A stretch of 64,000 nucleotides of DNA from JBOEGW01 sp050633625 (GCA_050633625.1 JBOEGW010000003.1:310001-374000); one strand, 5' to 3'. Counted from the stretch's first letter, positions 16,033 to 25,211 are shown. Numbers and translations are program-made. The notes: generated by a model not told the origin, from the letters alone.

Positions 16033-17694
16033 ATGAGTGACAAATTTCGCCTGACTTTGGGGCAGTTGAACCCGGCGGTCGGGGATATTCCGGCCAATTT
16101 GAGCAAAGCGGCTGAGGCTTGGGCAGCGGCGAAAATTGCGCAGGCGGATATGCTGGCGCTGCCTGAGGCGTTTATCACCGGCTACCAGACCCAAGATTTG
16201 ATCATGCGGCCGGCGTTTTGGACCGAGGCGATGGAGGCTGTTGAGACCTTGGCGGCGCAATGTTCGGACGGTCCTGTGATTGGCATTGGTGCGCCTTATC
16301 ATGACGGGAAAGACCTGTATAACGCCTATTGGATTTTGGGAGGCGGCAAGGTTTTGACGCGCATCCTGAAACAGCTTTTGCCCAATGAGACTGTGTTTGA
16401 CGAGGTGCGACAGTTCACAGCGGCGCCACCGCAAACGCCTTATCAGATCGGCCCGCTTCGCATTGGATCACCCGTCTGCGAGGATGCTTGGTGGCCCGAT
16501 GCGGTGTCGGCGGACCTTGCCAAGAAAGGCGCAGAGATTTTGTTGGTGCCAAATGGCTCGCCTTATTATCGCGGAAAAATGGCGGTGCGCCATGGGGTTA
16601 TTCGCGGCCGGGTTGAGGAGACCGGGCTGGCGACTGTGTACCTCAATATGGTGGGAGGTCAGGATGATCAGGCCTTTGAGGGCGGGTCTTTCGCGATGTC
16701 TGTTGATGGCGAAATTGTCAGGCAGCTGCCTCAGTTTGATGAGGTGATTGCTCAGCTTGATTTCGAGCGCGGGGCGCAGGGGTGGGACATTATCCCTGGT
16801 GACGTTGTCCCTGTCTTGGACGATTATGAAGCGGACTACCGGGCGATGGTGGAAACGCTGCGCGACTATATGGGCAAAACCGGATTTCAGAAGGTCTTGC
16901 TTGGCATGTCTGGCGGTATTGATAGCGCGATTGTGGCGACGATTGCGGCGGATGCGCTGGGACCGGAGAACGTGCGCTGCGTGATGTTGCCTTCCGAATA
17001 TACCTCGCAAGGCTCGCTGGAGGACGCGAAAGACTGCGCGTCTCGACTTGGTTGCCGCTATGACTTTGTCCCGATTTCTGAGGGGCGCGGCGCAATCACC
17101 AACACGCTTGCGCCGCTGTTTGAGGGGACGAAAGAAGGCATCGCGGAGGAGAACATTCAGTCGCGGTTGCGCGGGCTTTTGTTGATGGCGTTGAGCAATA
17201 AATTCGGGGAAATGCTGCTCACCACGGGCAATAAATCCGAGGTCGCCGTGGGCTATGCGACGATTTATGGAGACATGTCCGGCGGCTATAACCCCATCAA
17301 AGATATGTATAAAACGCGGGTGTTTGAGCAATGTCGCTGGCGCAACGCCAATCATCGGCCTTGGATGAAGGGTAATCCCGGCGAGGTGATTCCGGTGGCG
17401 ATTATCGACAAGCCGCCGAGTGCTGAGCTGCGACCAGACCAAAAGGACGAGGACAGCTTGCCGCCCTATGAGGTGCTGGACGCGATTTTGGAGGGGCTTG
17501 TGGACCGAGAGGTGAGCGTTGGCACCTTGGTGGCCGAAGGGTTTGAGCGCGAGACTGTGAAGAAGGTCGAGCACCTGATTTTCATCTCGGAGTACAAACG
17601 GTTCCAATCCGCTCCCGGCACCCGCTTGTCCCCCCGCGCGTTCTGGCTGGATCGGCGGTACCCGATCGTCAATCGCTGGCGCGACAAGACCTGA
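16033..17694 (+). CDS. nadE: Glutamine-dependent NAD+ synthetase
   Basis: 553 residues from ATG 16033 behind GAGGAACG. The N-terminal nitrilase-type glutaminase has the Glu in LALPEAF, the Lys in ILKQLLPNE and the Cys in SPVCEDAWWPD. The C-terminal synthetase has the P-loop LGMSGGIDSAIVAT near residue 300, then LLTTGNKSEVAVGYATIYGD and KTRVFE. It amidates deamido-NAD to NAD using glutamine. It is followed two bases later by a small membrane protein gene. Confidence 0.97.
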   Translation: MSDKFRLTLGQLNPAVGDIPANLSKAAEAWAAAKIAQADMLALPEAFITGYQTQDLIMRPAFWTEAMEAVETLAAQCSDGPVIGIGAPYHDGKDLYNAYWILGGGKVLTRILKQLLPNETVFDEVRQFTAAPPQTPYQIGPLRIGSPVCEDAWWPDAVSADLAKKGAEILLVPNGSPYYRGKMAVRHGVIRGRVEETGLATVYLNMVGGQDDQAFEGGSFAMSVDGEIVRQLPQFDEVIAQLDFERGAQGWDIIPGDVVPVLDDYEADYRAMVETLRDYMGKTGFQKVLLGMSGGIDSAIVATIAADALGPENVRCVMLPSEYTSQGSLEDAKDCASRLGCRYDFVPISEGRGAITNTLAPLFEGTKEGIAEENIQSRLRGLLLMALSNKFGEMLLTTGNKSEVAVGYATIYGDMSGGYNPIKDMYKTRVFEQCRWRNANHRPWMKGNPGEVIPVAIIDKPPSAELRPDQKDEDSLPPYEVLDAILEGLVDREVSVGTLVAEGFERETVKKVEHLIFISEYKRFQSAPGTRLSPRAFWLDRRYPIVNRWRDKT

Positions 17695-17696
17695 CG

Positions 17697-18281
17697 GTGA
17701 TGCGGATTGAGGATCAGCCTAGGCAGCGGCGCATTGTCTATCTGGGGCTTTCTGGCGTTGTGGCGGCGCTTTCGATCCTTGGGCTTTTCGGGCTTTGGCA
17801 GGTGGTTCAAGGGGGCGACTTTCTAAAGGGCGCGCTCGTCTTTTGCCTGCCTCTGGGCTTGTCGATCTGGGGCGGCTTCAAGGCCTATCGCATGGACATG
17901 GTGCCGCGCGCTTTGTTGGAGGCGGATGAAGGCGGGGTCGCGCTTTTGGGGCGCGAAAAGCTGGCGTGGAGCGAGGTTGAGGCGGTGCTTCATCGGCAGC
18001 AGAATGTCGGCTATGGGCCGATGGATATGATCGGCATTCGCCGGAAGTTTACGCCAAGTGGCACCGGCGCGACTTTTGCGGAACGCGTGGTGCGCAATGC
18101 GCTCTCTGATCGTAGCTTTCCGCCCTCTTCAGCGGGGGTTTCTGCGAAGGATATATTGGCGGGATTAGACGCGGAAATGGCCAAAGCGGGCTATCGGCGC
18201 GGCGCCCAAAAATGCAAGGAACGGGGGGCCTATCGGACGTGGACATGGGTGATTGAGCGAAGCTCTGGGGAACCCCGCTAG
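17697..18281 (+). CDS. Unrecognised membrane protein with PH-like C-terminal part
   Basis: 194 residues from GTG 17697 or the adjacent ATG 17700, two bases after nadE. Two hydrophobic helices (VYLGLSGVVAALSILGLFGL and ALVFCLPLGLSIWGGF) precede a soluble part with LLEADEGGVALLGREKLAWSEVE. That part resembles the strand pattern of bacterial PH-like membrane proteins, as in the gene at 57606. No enzyme motif is visible. Co-transcription with nadE is likely. Confidence 0.75.
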   Translation: MMRIEDQPRQRRIVYLGLSGVVAALSILGLFGLWQVVQGGDFLKGALVFCLPLGLSIWGGFKAYRMDMVPRALLEADEGGVALLGREKLAWSEVEAVLHRQQNVGYGPMDMIGIRRKFTPSGTGATFAERVVRNALSDRSFPPSSAGVSAKDILAGLDAEMAKAGYRRGAQKCKERGAYRTWTWVIERSSGEPR

Positions 18282-18392
18282 GATGTTCAATGTGCGGGAT
18301 TTGGCGCGGGGCTGAACAGGGGCGACGCGCCGGAATTGAGTGGTGCACCAAGGGGCGTTATGCTGGGGCATTCTCAAGCGTAGAGGCCCCTC

Positions 18393-18812
18393 ATGAAGAC
18401 CCAACCTACCCCCCTTTCGGTCGTGGAACATATTGCGCAAGTCATGCCGGATCGACGGCGCGAAGATGCACAGAAATTGGACGCGATTTTTCGTGACGTC
18501 AGCGGGTTTGAGCCGCGCATGTGGGGCCCAACCATCATCGGTTACGGCGCCTATCATTACGTGTATGACAGCGGGCGCGAGGGCAATATGTGCGCAACCG
18601 GGTTTGCACCGCGCAAGGCCAATTTGGTCCTTTATATTATGCCGGGATACCAAAACTACGGCGAGATGCTGGCACGGCTTGGCAAGCATAAACTCGGAAA
18701 ATCATGCTTGTATATCAATAAATTATCCGATGTGGACGAAGAGGTGCTGCGCGAGATTATTCGCACTGGGCTGGACGACCTCAATGCGAAATGGCCCGTG
18801 CGCGCAACATAG
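18393..18812 (+). CDS. DUF1801-domain protein
   Basis: 139 residues starting MKTQPTPLSVVEHI. The family pattern is clear: RREDAQKLDAIFRDVSG, then MWGPTIIGYGAYHYVY, GFAPRKANLVLYIMPG, LGKHKLGKSCLYINKL and a C-terminal helix. DUF1801 proteins share the YdhG fold with no assigned reaction. The 110 bases before it show nothing clear. Confidence 0.88.
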   Translation: MKTQPTPLSVVEHIAQVMPDRRREDAQKLDAIFRDVSGFEPRMWGPTIIGYGAYHYVYDSGREGNMCATGFAPRKANLVLYIMPGYQNYGEMLARLGKHKLGKSCLYINKLSDVDEEVLREIIRTGLDDLNAKWPVRAT

Positions 18813-18902
18813 TCCTCTCTCCCGACCTGGAATATTCGCGTGGTTCCTTGCTGGACCGCCGCGCGAAACGCCTGCCTTAACCCGGCGTTCATGCCCCGCG
18901 TT

Positions 18903-18938
18903 TATGTCTTCGTGGATTCGCGCGAAAATGAAGACATA
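18903..18938 (+). promoter_or_regulatory. Nested inverted repeat upstream of the 18955 gene
   Basis: TATGTCTTC at 18903-18911 pairs perfectly with GAAGACATA at 18930-18938. Between them lies the palindrome TTCGCGCGAA (18917-18926), almost on the same centre. The structure ends 16 bases before the start codon, overlapping the expected ribosome-site side. It could be a repressor operator or a leader hairpin. Confidence 0.55.
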
Positions 18939-18954
18939 GATAAGGGATAACCAG

Positions 18955-19164
18955 ATGGTTCCAGGTTCAAATGATCCGCGATGGACGCGGATCCTCAGCA
19001 GCGAAAGCGACCTATCGGCCGCCAGTCTCGCGACAAAAATTCTGCTCACTCGATTGCGGCGTGAGGTGAAATCCAGCCCCAGCGCGATGGGGGAGAAAAT
19101 CGGGGAATTGCGGGCCTATTTTGAGAAAAATAGCTTCGCACAAAAAGATTTGGCCTTGTTCTAG
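18955..19164 (+). CDS. Small protein of 69 residues, function unknown
   Basis: Start ATG 18955 has AAGGGA upstream. The protein is soluble: MVPGSNDPRWTRILSS, then a basic helix LATKILLTRLRREVKS and a C-terminal helix ending FAQKDLALF. It is 12 bases from the following 333-residue gene, so both probably share the promoter behind the nested inverted repeat. I do not recognise the family. Confidence 0.7.
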   Translation: MVPGSNDPRWTRILSSESDLSAASLATKILLTRLRREVKSSPSAMGEKIGELRAYFEKNSFAQKDLALF

Positions 19165-19176
19165 GAGAGCACGCAC

Positions 19177-20178
19177 ATGAAAAATGCAATGATGACGACC
19201 GATGAGGCCGCAGCGCGGATCAACGATGGGGCCGTGCTGGTCATCGCCGGTTCTGAAGCCGCTCTTTCAAAACTGCCAGTTGGCAAGTGGATTGGGGGCA
19301 CTTCTGTCTATTTTATGGCTGAAGACGGGGGCCGAGTTGATCTTGAGAACGTCTTTGTGACCGAAATTGACGGCGCGACGAATGCCCGCGCGGTTATGTA
19401 TATCGGGGAAGATTTGCCAAACCTGACAATGGGCCGGTTTGAAGGCGGAATGTCGATGATTTTGATCCCCGGCTTTTCCAACGCGCACCAAGATTTTGCC
19501 ATCAAAGGCGCGGAGTATGCTGGGGTGTTCGAGCAGCCGTTGATGGGATGGATCGCGGGTGTTCACCTTGATGATATTGGGAAAGAAACACCCAAAGTAT
19601 TTGATGGCGCGACGGCAACCGCGCATGAGGACGGCGCGGCCGTTTTGCATGTTGAGGTGCCTGAAGGCGCGGTTGCGGATATCAATATCGTCAACTTGTT
19701 TACGCAAGACGACGCAGCGGATGAAATCACCTTTCCTGCGACCGGATTTGAGGCAAACAAAGCCATCGTAAACGGTGAGGAGGTCGATTTTGCGGCCTAT
19801 GTTTCACAAAACGGCATCGACACGGCTTTACCGTTGGTGGCGAATTATGCGGGGGCGATGATCAATGTATCCTTCCAAGCGGTCGGTGAGGACAAGGTCG
19901 ATTTCTACGCCCCGGTGATCAAAGGCGTCACCTATCGGCTTGCGAAATCACCCGGCGATTACGCGGCTTGCTTTGCTGAGCAAGTGACGGCGGATGGCAG
20001 CAAACAGCTGTCGTGCAACTGCATTTTGAACTACGTTTACGGCGCGCTTGAAGGCAAGACGACAGGCTCAGCAACCGGCCCGGCAACCTTCGGAGAAATC
20101 GCCTATATTCTCTTGAACCAAACCTTCGTGCATATGGATTTGCGCGCGGCAACGGGGGCGCACACCCGCGTCGCATAG
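19177..20178 (+). CDS. Unrecognised 333-residue cytoplasmic protein, FIST-like C-terminus possible
   Basis: Preceded by AGGAG. There is no signal peptide or membrane helix. The protein is acidic and strand-rich, with GKWIGGTSVYFMAEDGG near residue 37. It has a Cys-containing block KQLSCNCILNYVYGALEGK near residue 275, followed by GPATFGEIAYILLNQT. That block recalls the C-terminal domain of FIST sensory proteins, but the match is weak and by eye only. It forms a pair with the 69-residue gene. A possible terminator follows at 20199. Confidence 0.75.
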   Translation: MKNAMMTTDEAAARINDGAVLVIAGSEAALSKLPVGKWIGGTSVYFMAEDGGRVDLENVFVTEIDGATNARAVMYIGEDLPNLTMGRFEGGMSMILIPGFSNAHQDFAIKGAEYAGVFEQPLMGWIAGVHLDDIGKETPKVFDGATATAHEDGAAVLHVEVPEGAVADINIVNLFTQDDAADEITFPATGFEANKAIVNGEEVDFAAYVSQNGIDTALPLVANYAGAMINVSFQAVGEDKVDFYAPVIKGVTYRLAKSPGDYAACFAEQVTADGSKQLSCNCILNYVYGALEGKTTGSATGPATFGEIAYILLNQTFVHMDLRAATGAHTRVA

Positions 20179-20198
20179 GTGCGGAACGCGAAAATCAG

Positions 20199-20221
20199 GG
20201 GCGGCCAGTGTTTGGCCGTCC
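20199..20221 (+). terminator. Possible terminator after the 333-residue gene
   Basis: GGGCGGCCA at 20199-20207 can pair with TGGCCGTCC at 20213-20221, one G-T pair included, followed by only three T. It starts 20 bases after the stop codon. The short T-run makes it a weak candidate. Confidence 0.4.
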
Positions 20222-20306
20222 TTTGCAAACGGTATGGCGGAAAGCGTGCTGGACATGGACAAAACGGCTCAGGTGTGGAAAAGCGGGGCACCAGCAGGAG
20301 TGACCT

Positions 20307-21644
20307 ATGACCACCGCACCGATTACCACCCGTTTTGCCCCCTCTCCCACCGGATATATCCATGTGGGGAACCTGCGCACGGCATTGTTCAACTATTTGA
20401 TCGCACGCAAAGCGGGCGGCACGTTTATTTTGCGGCTGGATGATACCGACCCAGAGCGCTCGAAGCCGGAATTTGCGGATGCAATCATGGAAGACCTTGA
20501 GTGGCTGGGGCTGACATGGGACCGGGTGGAAAAGCAGTCCGATCGCTTAGAGCGTTATGAGGCGGCGGCGGATGAGTTGCGCGCGAACGGACGATTTTAT
20601 GAGTGTTTTGAAACGCCAACTGAGTTGGATCTAAAGCGCAAAAAGCAGCTCAATATGGGTATGCCGCCCGTGTATGACCGCTCAGGTCTGAAACTCAGCG
20701 ATGATGAGAAAGCCAAGCTCCGCGACGAACGTGGCCAGGGCCATTGGCGATTCAAACTGGATCAGGAACGCATCACCTGGACAGACGGCATTCTGGGCGA
20801 TTTGTCGATTGATGCGGCCTCGGTGTCGGACCCTGTATTGATCCGCGCCGATGGGCAGTTTTTGTATACGCTCGCCAGCGTGTGTGACGACATTGATTAT
20901 GGCATCACCAATGTTGTGCGCGGCTCGGATCACGTGACCAATACCGCGACGCAAATTCAAATTATTCAAGCGCTTGGCGGCACAGTGCCCTCTTTCGCGC
21001 ATCACTCGCTGCTGACAGGCCCACAAGGTGAAGCCCTGTCCAAGCGGCTTGGCACGCTTTCGTTGCGCGATTTGCGCGCCGCCGGGATTGAGCCGATGGC
21101 TTTGATCAGCCAGATGGCGCGCCTTGGTTCGAGTCAGCCAATCGAATTGAACGCCTCTATGGATGAGGTCATCAAGGGCTTTGACATCGGTGCGTTTGGA
21201 TCAGCGCCAACCAAGTTTGACGAAGCGGATCTCCGGCCCCTTACGGCGCATCTCTTGGCGCAAAAGGACTATGGCGAGGTCAAAGACGCCGTTGAAACGC
21301 TGGGCGTCCCGGCGCATTTGGCTGAACAGTTCTGGCTGGTCGCACGCGACAATATCACAACGCTAGACGACCTTGGCGCATGGTGGACCTTGTGCCGCGA
21401 TGGGGCCGATCCTTTGGTGGAGGAGGAAGACGCGGACATGATCAAGACCGCGATGGACCTGCTCCCCGCCCCGCCCTACACCGCTGACAGCTGGAAGAGC
21501 TTTACAACAGCCGTGAAAGACGCAACCGGGCGCAAGGGGCGTGGCCTGTTCATGCCACTGCGCAAAGCCCTCACAGGCATGGATCACGGGCCAGATATGT
21601 CTGCTTTGATGCCCCTTTTGCAAAATATCAAAGCCAAAAATTGA
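20307..21644 (+). CDS. gltX: Glutamyl-tRNA synthetase
   Basis: 445 residues. The class I HIGH motif appears as PTGYIHVGN near residue 14, LRLDDTDPERS follows, and the KMSKS motif is EALSKRLG near residue 240. The C-terminal anticodon-binding domain is shorter than in E. coli GltX. Alphaproteobacteria often carry two GltX copies and use transamidation for Gln-tRNA; this could be either copy. It precedes repeat element C and the convergent trpS. Confidence 0.96.
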   Translation: MTTAPITTRFAPSPTGYIHVGNLRTALFNYLIARKAGGTFILRLDDTDPERSKPEFADAIMEDLEWLGLTWDRVEKQSDRLERYEAAADELRANGRFYECFETPTELDLKRKKQLNMGMPPVYDRSGLKLSDDEKAKLRDERGQGHWRFKLDQERITWTDGILGDLSIDAASVSDPVLIRADGQFLYTLASVCDDIDYGITNVVRGSDHVTNTATQIQIIQALGGTVPSFAHHSLLTGPQGEALSKRLGTLSLRDLRAAGIEPMALISQMARLGSSQPIELNASMDEVIKGFDIGAFGSAPTKFDEADLRPLTAHLLAQKDYGEVKDAVETLGVPAHLAEQFWLVARDNITTLDDLGAWWTLCRDGADPLVEEEDADMIKTAMDLLPAPPYTADSWKSFTTAVKDATGRKGRGLFMPLRKALTGMDHGPDMSALMPLLQNIKAKN

Positions 21645-21670
21645 CAGAAACCGACAAGCGCCGCGCCCCC

Positions 21671-21728
21671 AGTTTTGGTTTTCAAATACCTTAGTGGATT
21701 TGGTGGGGTGCGGGGGGCAACGCCCCCC
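21671..21728 (+). repeat. Dispersed palindromic element, copy C
   Basis: A T-rich arm AGTTTTGGTTTTCAAATACC is followed by a perfect GC stem GGGGGGC-AAC-GCCCCCC (21712-21728), 27 bases after the gltX stop. The loop AAC equals that of copy B. It lies between convergent gltX and trpS. Confidence 0.75.
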
Positions 21729-21748
21729 ACTGGCTTGAGTATTCGGGC

Positions 21749-21818
21749 CTGATTGCTCTGGCCTGATAGCTCTGGCTGGTTTGCTCTGGCTGGTTTGCTT
21801 AGGCCGGATAGCTCAGCC
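21749..21818 (+). repeat. Five-unit 14-bp tandem repeat between gltX and trpS
   Basis: Five consecutive 14-base units: CTGATTGCTCTGGC, CTGATAGCTCTGGC, TGGTTTGCTCTGGC, TGGTTTGCTTAGGC and CGGATAGCTCAGCC. The units share the core TWGCTCTGGC. It starts 20 bases after palindrome C and ends 11 bases before the trpS stop codon. No open frame on either strand there looks like a gene. Confidence 0.85.
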
Positions 21819-21829
21819 ATTCGCAATGC

Positions 21830-22858
21830 CTACCGGCGTGGCCGCACAAACCCCATGATCTCAAACGTACGATCCAGAATCGGATTGGCGATGGCTTCAG
21901 CCTGCGCCGCCCCGCGCGCCAAGATTTTGTCCAGCTCATCCGGAGCCGCCATAAGGCGTGCCATTTCGCTCGACACGGGGGCGACTTTTTCCACAGCAAG
22001 CTCCGCGAGCGCCGGTTTGAACTTGCCCCACCCAGCGCCACCAAACTCGCCCAGCACGTCCTGCGCCGATGTGCCCGTCAGCCCCGCATAAATCTGAACG
22101 AGATTCTTGGCCTCCGGGCGCTCTTTCAGCCCCTCAACATCGGAGGGCAAAGCATCGGGATCGGTGCGCGCCTTTTTGAACTTTTTGGCAATCGTGTCGG
22201 CATCATCGGTCATATTGATGCGTTCCATGTCGCTTTCACCGGATTTCGACATTTTCTTCGACCCGTCGCGCAGGTTCATCACCCGCATCGCCGGGCCTTC
22301 GATGACTGGCTCAGTTTCGGGGAAAAAATCCACCTTGTAATCGTGATTGAACTTGGCAGCGATATCGCGGGTCAGCTCCACATGCTGTTTTTGATCTTCG
22401 CCCACCGGGACATGGGTGGCGTGATACAGCAGAATATCCGCGGCCATCAACGCCGGGTAGGCATAAAGGCCAAGCGACACGTTCTCCGCGTTTTTGCCCG
22501 CCTTTTCCTTGAACTGGGTCATCCGGTTCATCCAACCCACGCGCGCGACACAGCTTAGCAACCAGCCTAGCTCAGCATGGGCGGAAACGGCGGATTGATT
22601 GAACAGCACCGACTTTTCGGCATCAATGCCGGAGGCAATCATCGCGGCGGCGACTTCGCGCGTGGCGTGGGTGAGGTCGGTGGGATCTTGCCAAACGGTG
22701 ATCGCATGCAGGTCCACAACGCAAAACACTGTTTCGAACGCTGGGTTTTCCTGCATCTCCACCCAAGGTTTGATCGCGCCAAGGTAGTTGCCAAGGGTCA
22801 GCCCGCCAGAGGGCTTGATCCCGGAAAACGCGCGGGGGGTGAAGTTTGTATCAGACAT
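21830..22858 (-). CDS. trpS: Tryptophanyl-tRNA synthetase
   Basis: 342 residues. The HIGH-equivalent is SGGLTLGNYLGAI near residue 17 and the KMSKS motif is KKMSKSGES near residue 200. VGEDQKQHVELTRDIA is the family signature. It charges tRNA-Trp. It diverges from the rhomboid-like gene with 71 bases between starts. Confidence 0.98.
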   Translation of the reverse strand: MSDTNFTPRAFSGIKPSGGLTLGNYLGAIKPWVEMQENPAFETVFCVVDLHAITVWQDPTDLTHATREVAAAMIASGIDAEKSVLFNQSAVSAHAELGWLLSCVARVGWMNRMTQFKEKAGKNAENVSLGLYAYPALMAADILLYHATHVPVGEDQKQHVELTRDIAAKFNHDYKVDFFPETEPVIEGPAMRVMNLRDGSKKMSKSGESDMERINMTDDADTIAKKFKKARTDPDALPSDVEGLKERPEAKNLVQIYAGLTGTSAQDVLGEFGGAGWGKFKPALAELAVEKVAPVSSEMARLMAAPDELDKILARGAAQAEAIANPILDRTFEIMGFVRPRR

Positions 22859-22929
22859 TTTCGTCTCCGTCTGGATTTCTCTGTCTGGCTCGCTTACCCA
22901 TGCAGGGCGTAACCGTCAAGGAATGCCAC

Positions 22930-23664
22930 ATGCAAAACGACGATCCACGGGTCACTCCGCTCCAACCCGACACGCCGGAGTCGACGCAAAATGAAGCGCC
23001 GTTCAATGCGATGCCCCCTGCCATTCTTGCCTTGGTGGCGATTATCATGGGCATTGAGCTTGTGTTGATGGCGGGTGAAGCTGAGTGGATTGGCGGCATG
23101 ACGGGCGCGACATGGCGCATCACACTGCTTGAGCGGTTCGCCTTTTTTGAACCTCAGTTTGCGTGGATGATCGAGAACAGCACCTTGCGGCTGAAATACC
23201 TTATGCGCTTGGTGACATATCCCTTTTTCCAGCCTCAGTTCATGATTGCCGTCATCGTTTCGGTGTTTTTACTGGCGCTCGGAAACCTCATGAGCCGCGC
23301 GTTATCGCAGTGGCGGGTTTTGGCTGTCTTTTTTGGCGCGTCCATCATTGGGGCCTTGGTGTTTGCTGCCGCTTGGGACACCAAGACACCGCTCTTTTCG
23401 GGGCTGACCGGGGCCTATGCGCTGGTGGGCGGGTATAGCTTTTTGATTTGGCGACATTTGAAAGCAACGGGTGGCAAACAAATCAACGCCTTTGCTTTGA
23501 TCGCCGTGCTGCTTGTTGCGCAATTGGCGATGGGATTGATTTATGGGGACAGCAAGGCTTGGGTCTCGGAGACCTCCGGGTTCGTCTCTGGATTTTTTCT
23601 GACTTGGGCATTGGTGCCGGGTAGTTTTTCACGATTGGTACATTTGGCGCGCAAGCGGCGATAG
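22930..23664 (+). CDS. Rhomboid-like membrane protein, probably catalytically dead
   Basis: 244 residues from ATG 22930 behind AAGGAA; an in-frame start within trpS was rejected. Six hydrophobic helices follow a polar N-terminus. The helix that should hold the GxSG serine reads SGLTGAYALVGGYS, with Thr at the serine position. The last helix reads SETSGFVSGFF, lacking the catalytic His. Both catalytic residues are missing, so the protein would be a pseudoprotease if the rhomboid alignment is right. It is convergent with murJ, two bases apart. Confidence 0.75.
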   Translation: MQNDDPRVTPLQPDTPESTQNEAPFNAMPPAILALVAIIMGIELVLMAGEAEWIGGMTGATWRITLLERFAFFEPQFAWMIENSTLRLKYLMRLVTYPFFQPQFMIAVIVSVFLLALGNLMSRALSQWRVLAVFFGASIIGALVFAAAWDTKTPLFSGLTGAYALVGGYSFLIWRHLKATGGKQINAFALIAVLLVAQLAMGLIYGDSKAWVSETSGFVSGFFLTWALVPGSFSRLVHLARKRR

Positions 23665-23666
23665 GC

Positions 23667-25211
23667 TCACGAGCCTCTCTTGACCATGGATTTCAGCTCG
23701 CCAAGGCGCACAGCCCCCAGCACATGCCCAGCGAGGAAATAGGTGACAACGCCACTTGTTATTAGCAGAACGAGCGCGACAATTTTGAGGAAGCCGGCGC
23801 CAAACATTGGTCCCAACACAATCGACATGCCAAACAGCTCTGCGCCCATGATCAGTGCTGCGGCGATAATGCCCCAAAGCTTGCGCCAGAACCTTTTGTC
23901 AAACCGCGTATGAGGCCCAATTCGGGACGCTCCGATCCATAGGGCGAGCGTCATGGCCCAGCTTGAAAAGGTCGTGCCAAAGGCGGCGGCGATAAAGCCG
24001 ATGGACGGAGAAAGACCAATCGCGAGGGCGGCATTCACCACCATGGAAAAAAGCGCGAAGTAAAAGGGCGTGCGGGTGTTTTCGCGCGCAAAATAGATCG
24101 GTTGCAAGACCTTTTGCATCACAAAGGCAGGCAGGCCGAGACCATAGACGGCAACCGCGAGCGCGGTTTTCGCTGTATCATCTGCTGTGTATTTGCCGCG
24201 CTCAAACAGCACACCGACGAGTTCCATGGGGATGATGACCAGCGCCACGGCGGATGGGATTGTCAGCAGCATCGCAAATTCGCCAGCGCGTGACAGCGAG
24301 GTTTTACTGCCTTCAAGATCTTCGGCGCGTAGCCGCTTTGACAGGTCCGGCAGAAGCACGATCCCGATGGCGATGCCGACCACGCCAAGGGGCAATTGAT
24401 ACAAGCGATCTGCCATGAACAGCCAGGCAATTGCACCGTCAAAATGAGAGGCCACCTGGCGGCCAACGATCAGGTTGATTTGCACGACCCCCATCGCCAG
24501 TGCGGCGGGGGCGGCGATGATTGCGAGCCGTTTGAGTTCGGGGGTCATGCGCGGACGGCGCGGCAAGAGACGGTACCCGGCACGCGCCGCGGCGACCCAT
24601 ACGAGCGCAAGTTGAGCGATGCCGCCAAGGGGCACGGCCCAAGCCAAGGTCAAACCGATGTCCAGCCCGGCGATCCACGACAGCCCGATTGCCACGACGA
24701 AGATGATGTTAAGCAAGACAGGCGCGGCCGCCGCAGCGCCAAAGCGCCCGATCGAATTGAGCACGCCCGACAAGAGTGCGGAGAGAGAGATGAAGAACAC
24801 ATAAGGAAATGCGATGCGCCCATAGAGAGTGGCGAGCGCCAAACGCTCATCCCCTGCAAACCCCGAAGCCAACATGAGCACAAGGAAAGGCATGAAGATT
24901 TGCGCAAGGATTGTGAGAACCAAGAGGATCAGCGCCAAACCTGTCAAAGCGTCGCGTGCAAAACTCTGCGCGTCGGTGCCGTCCTCAACTTTTTTCGAAA
25001 ACAGCGGCACGAAAGCCGTGTTGAACGCCCCTTCAGCAAAAAAACGGCGAAAGAGGTTTGGCAGGGAAAAGGCTGTATAAAACGCTTCAGCAACCGGCCC
25101 AGCGCCCAGCGCGGCGGCAAAACCTGCGTCCCGAACAAAGCCCAAAATACGGCTCCCAGCGGTCCAGCCTCCGACCGTCATGAAGCCACGCATCAGACGG
25201 GAGCGCGCCAT
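23667..25211 (-). CDS. murJ: MurJ, lipid II flippase
   Basis: 514 residues with about fourteen membrane helices. The N-terminus is typical (TVGGWTAGSRILGFVRDAGF, AEAFYTAFSLPNLFRRFFAEGAF). LPLGVVGIAIGIVLLPDLSKR matches the conserved central region. MurJ moves lipid II to the periplasm for peptidoglycan synthesis. Its ATG overlaps the glnD stop by one base (TAATG), an arrangement common in alphaproteobacteria. Confidence 0.96.
   Translation of the reverse strand: MARSRLMRGFMTVGGWTAGSRILGFVRDAGFAAALGAGPVAEAFYTAFSLPNLFRRFFAEGAFNTAFVPLFSKKVEDGTDAQSFARDALTGLALILLVLTILAQIFMPFLVLMLASGFAGDERLALATLYGRIAFPYVFFISLSALLSGVLNSIGRFGAAAAAPVLLNIIFVVAIGLSWIAGLDIGLTLAWAVPLGGIAQLALVWVAAARAGYRLLPRRPRMTPELKRLAIIAAPAALAMGVVQINLIVGRQVASHFDGAIAWLFMADRLYQLPLGVVGIAIGIVLLPDLSKRLRAEDLEGSKTSLSRAGEFAMLLTIPSAVALVIIPMELVGVLFERGKYTADDTAKTALAVAVYGLGLPAFVMQKVLQPIYFARENTRTPFYFALFSMVVNAALAIGLSPSIGFIAAAFGTTFSSWAMTLALWIGASRIGPHTRFDKRFWRKLWGIIAAALIMGAELFGMSIVLGPMFGAGFLKIVALVLLITSGVVTYFLAGHVLGAVRLGELKSMVKRGS

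Noticed and set aside
21749..21818. CRISPR-like array
   Set aside because: The 14-base units are contiguous without spacers and no cas genes are present.
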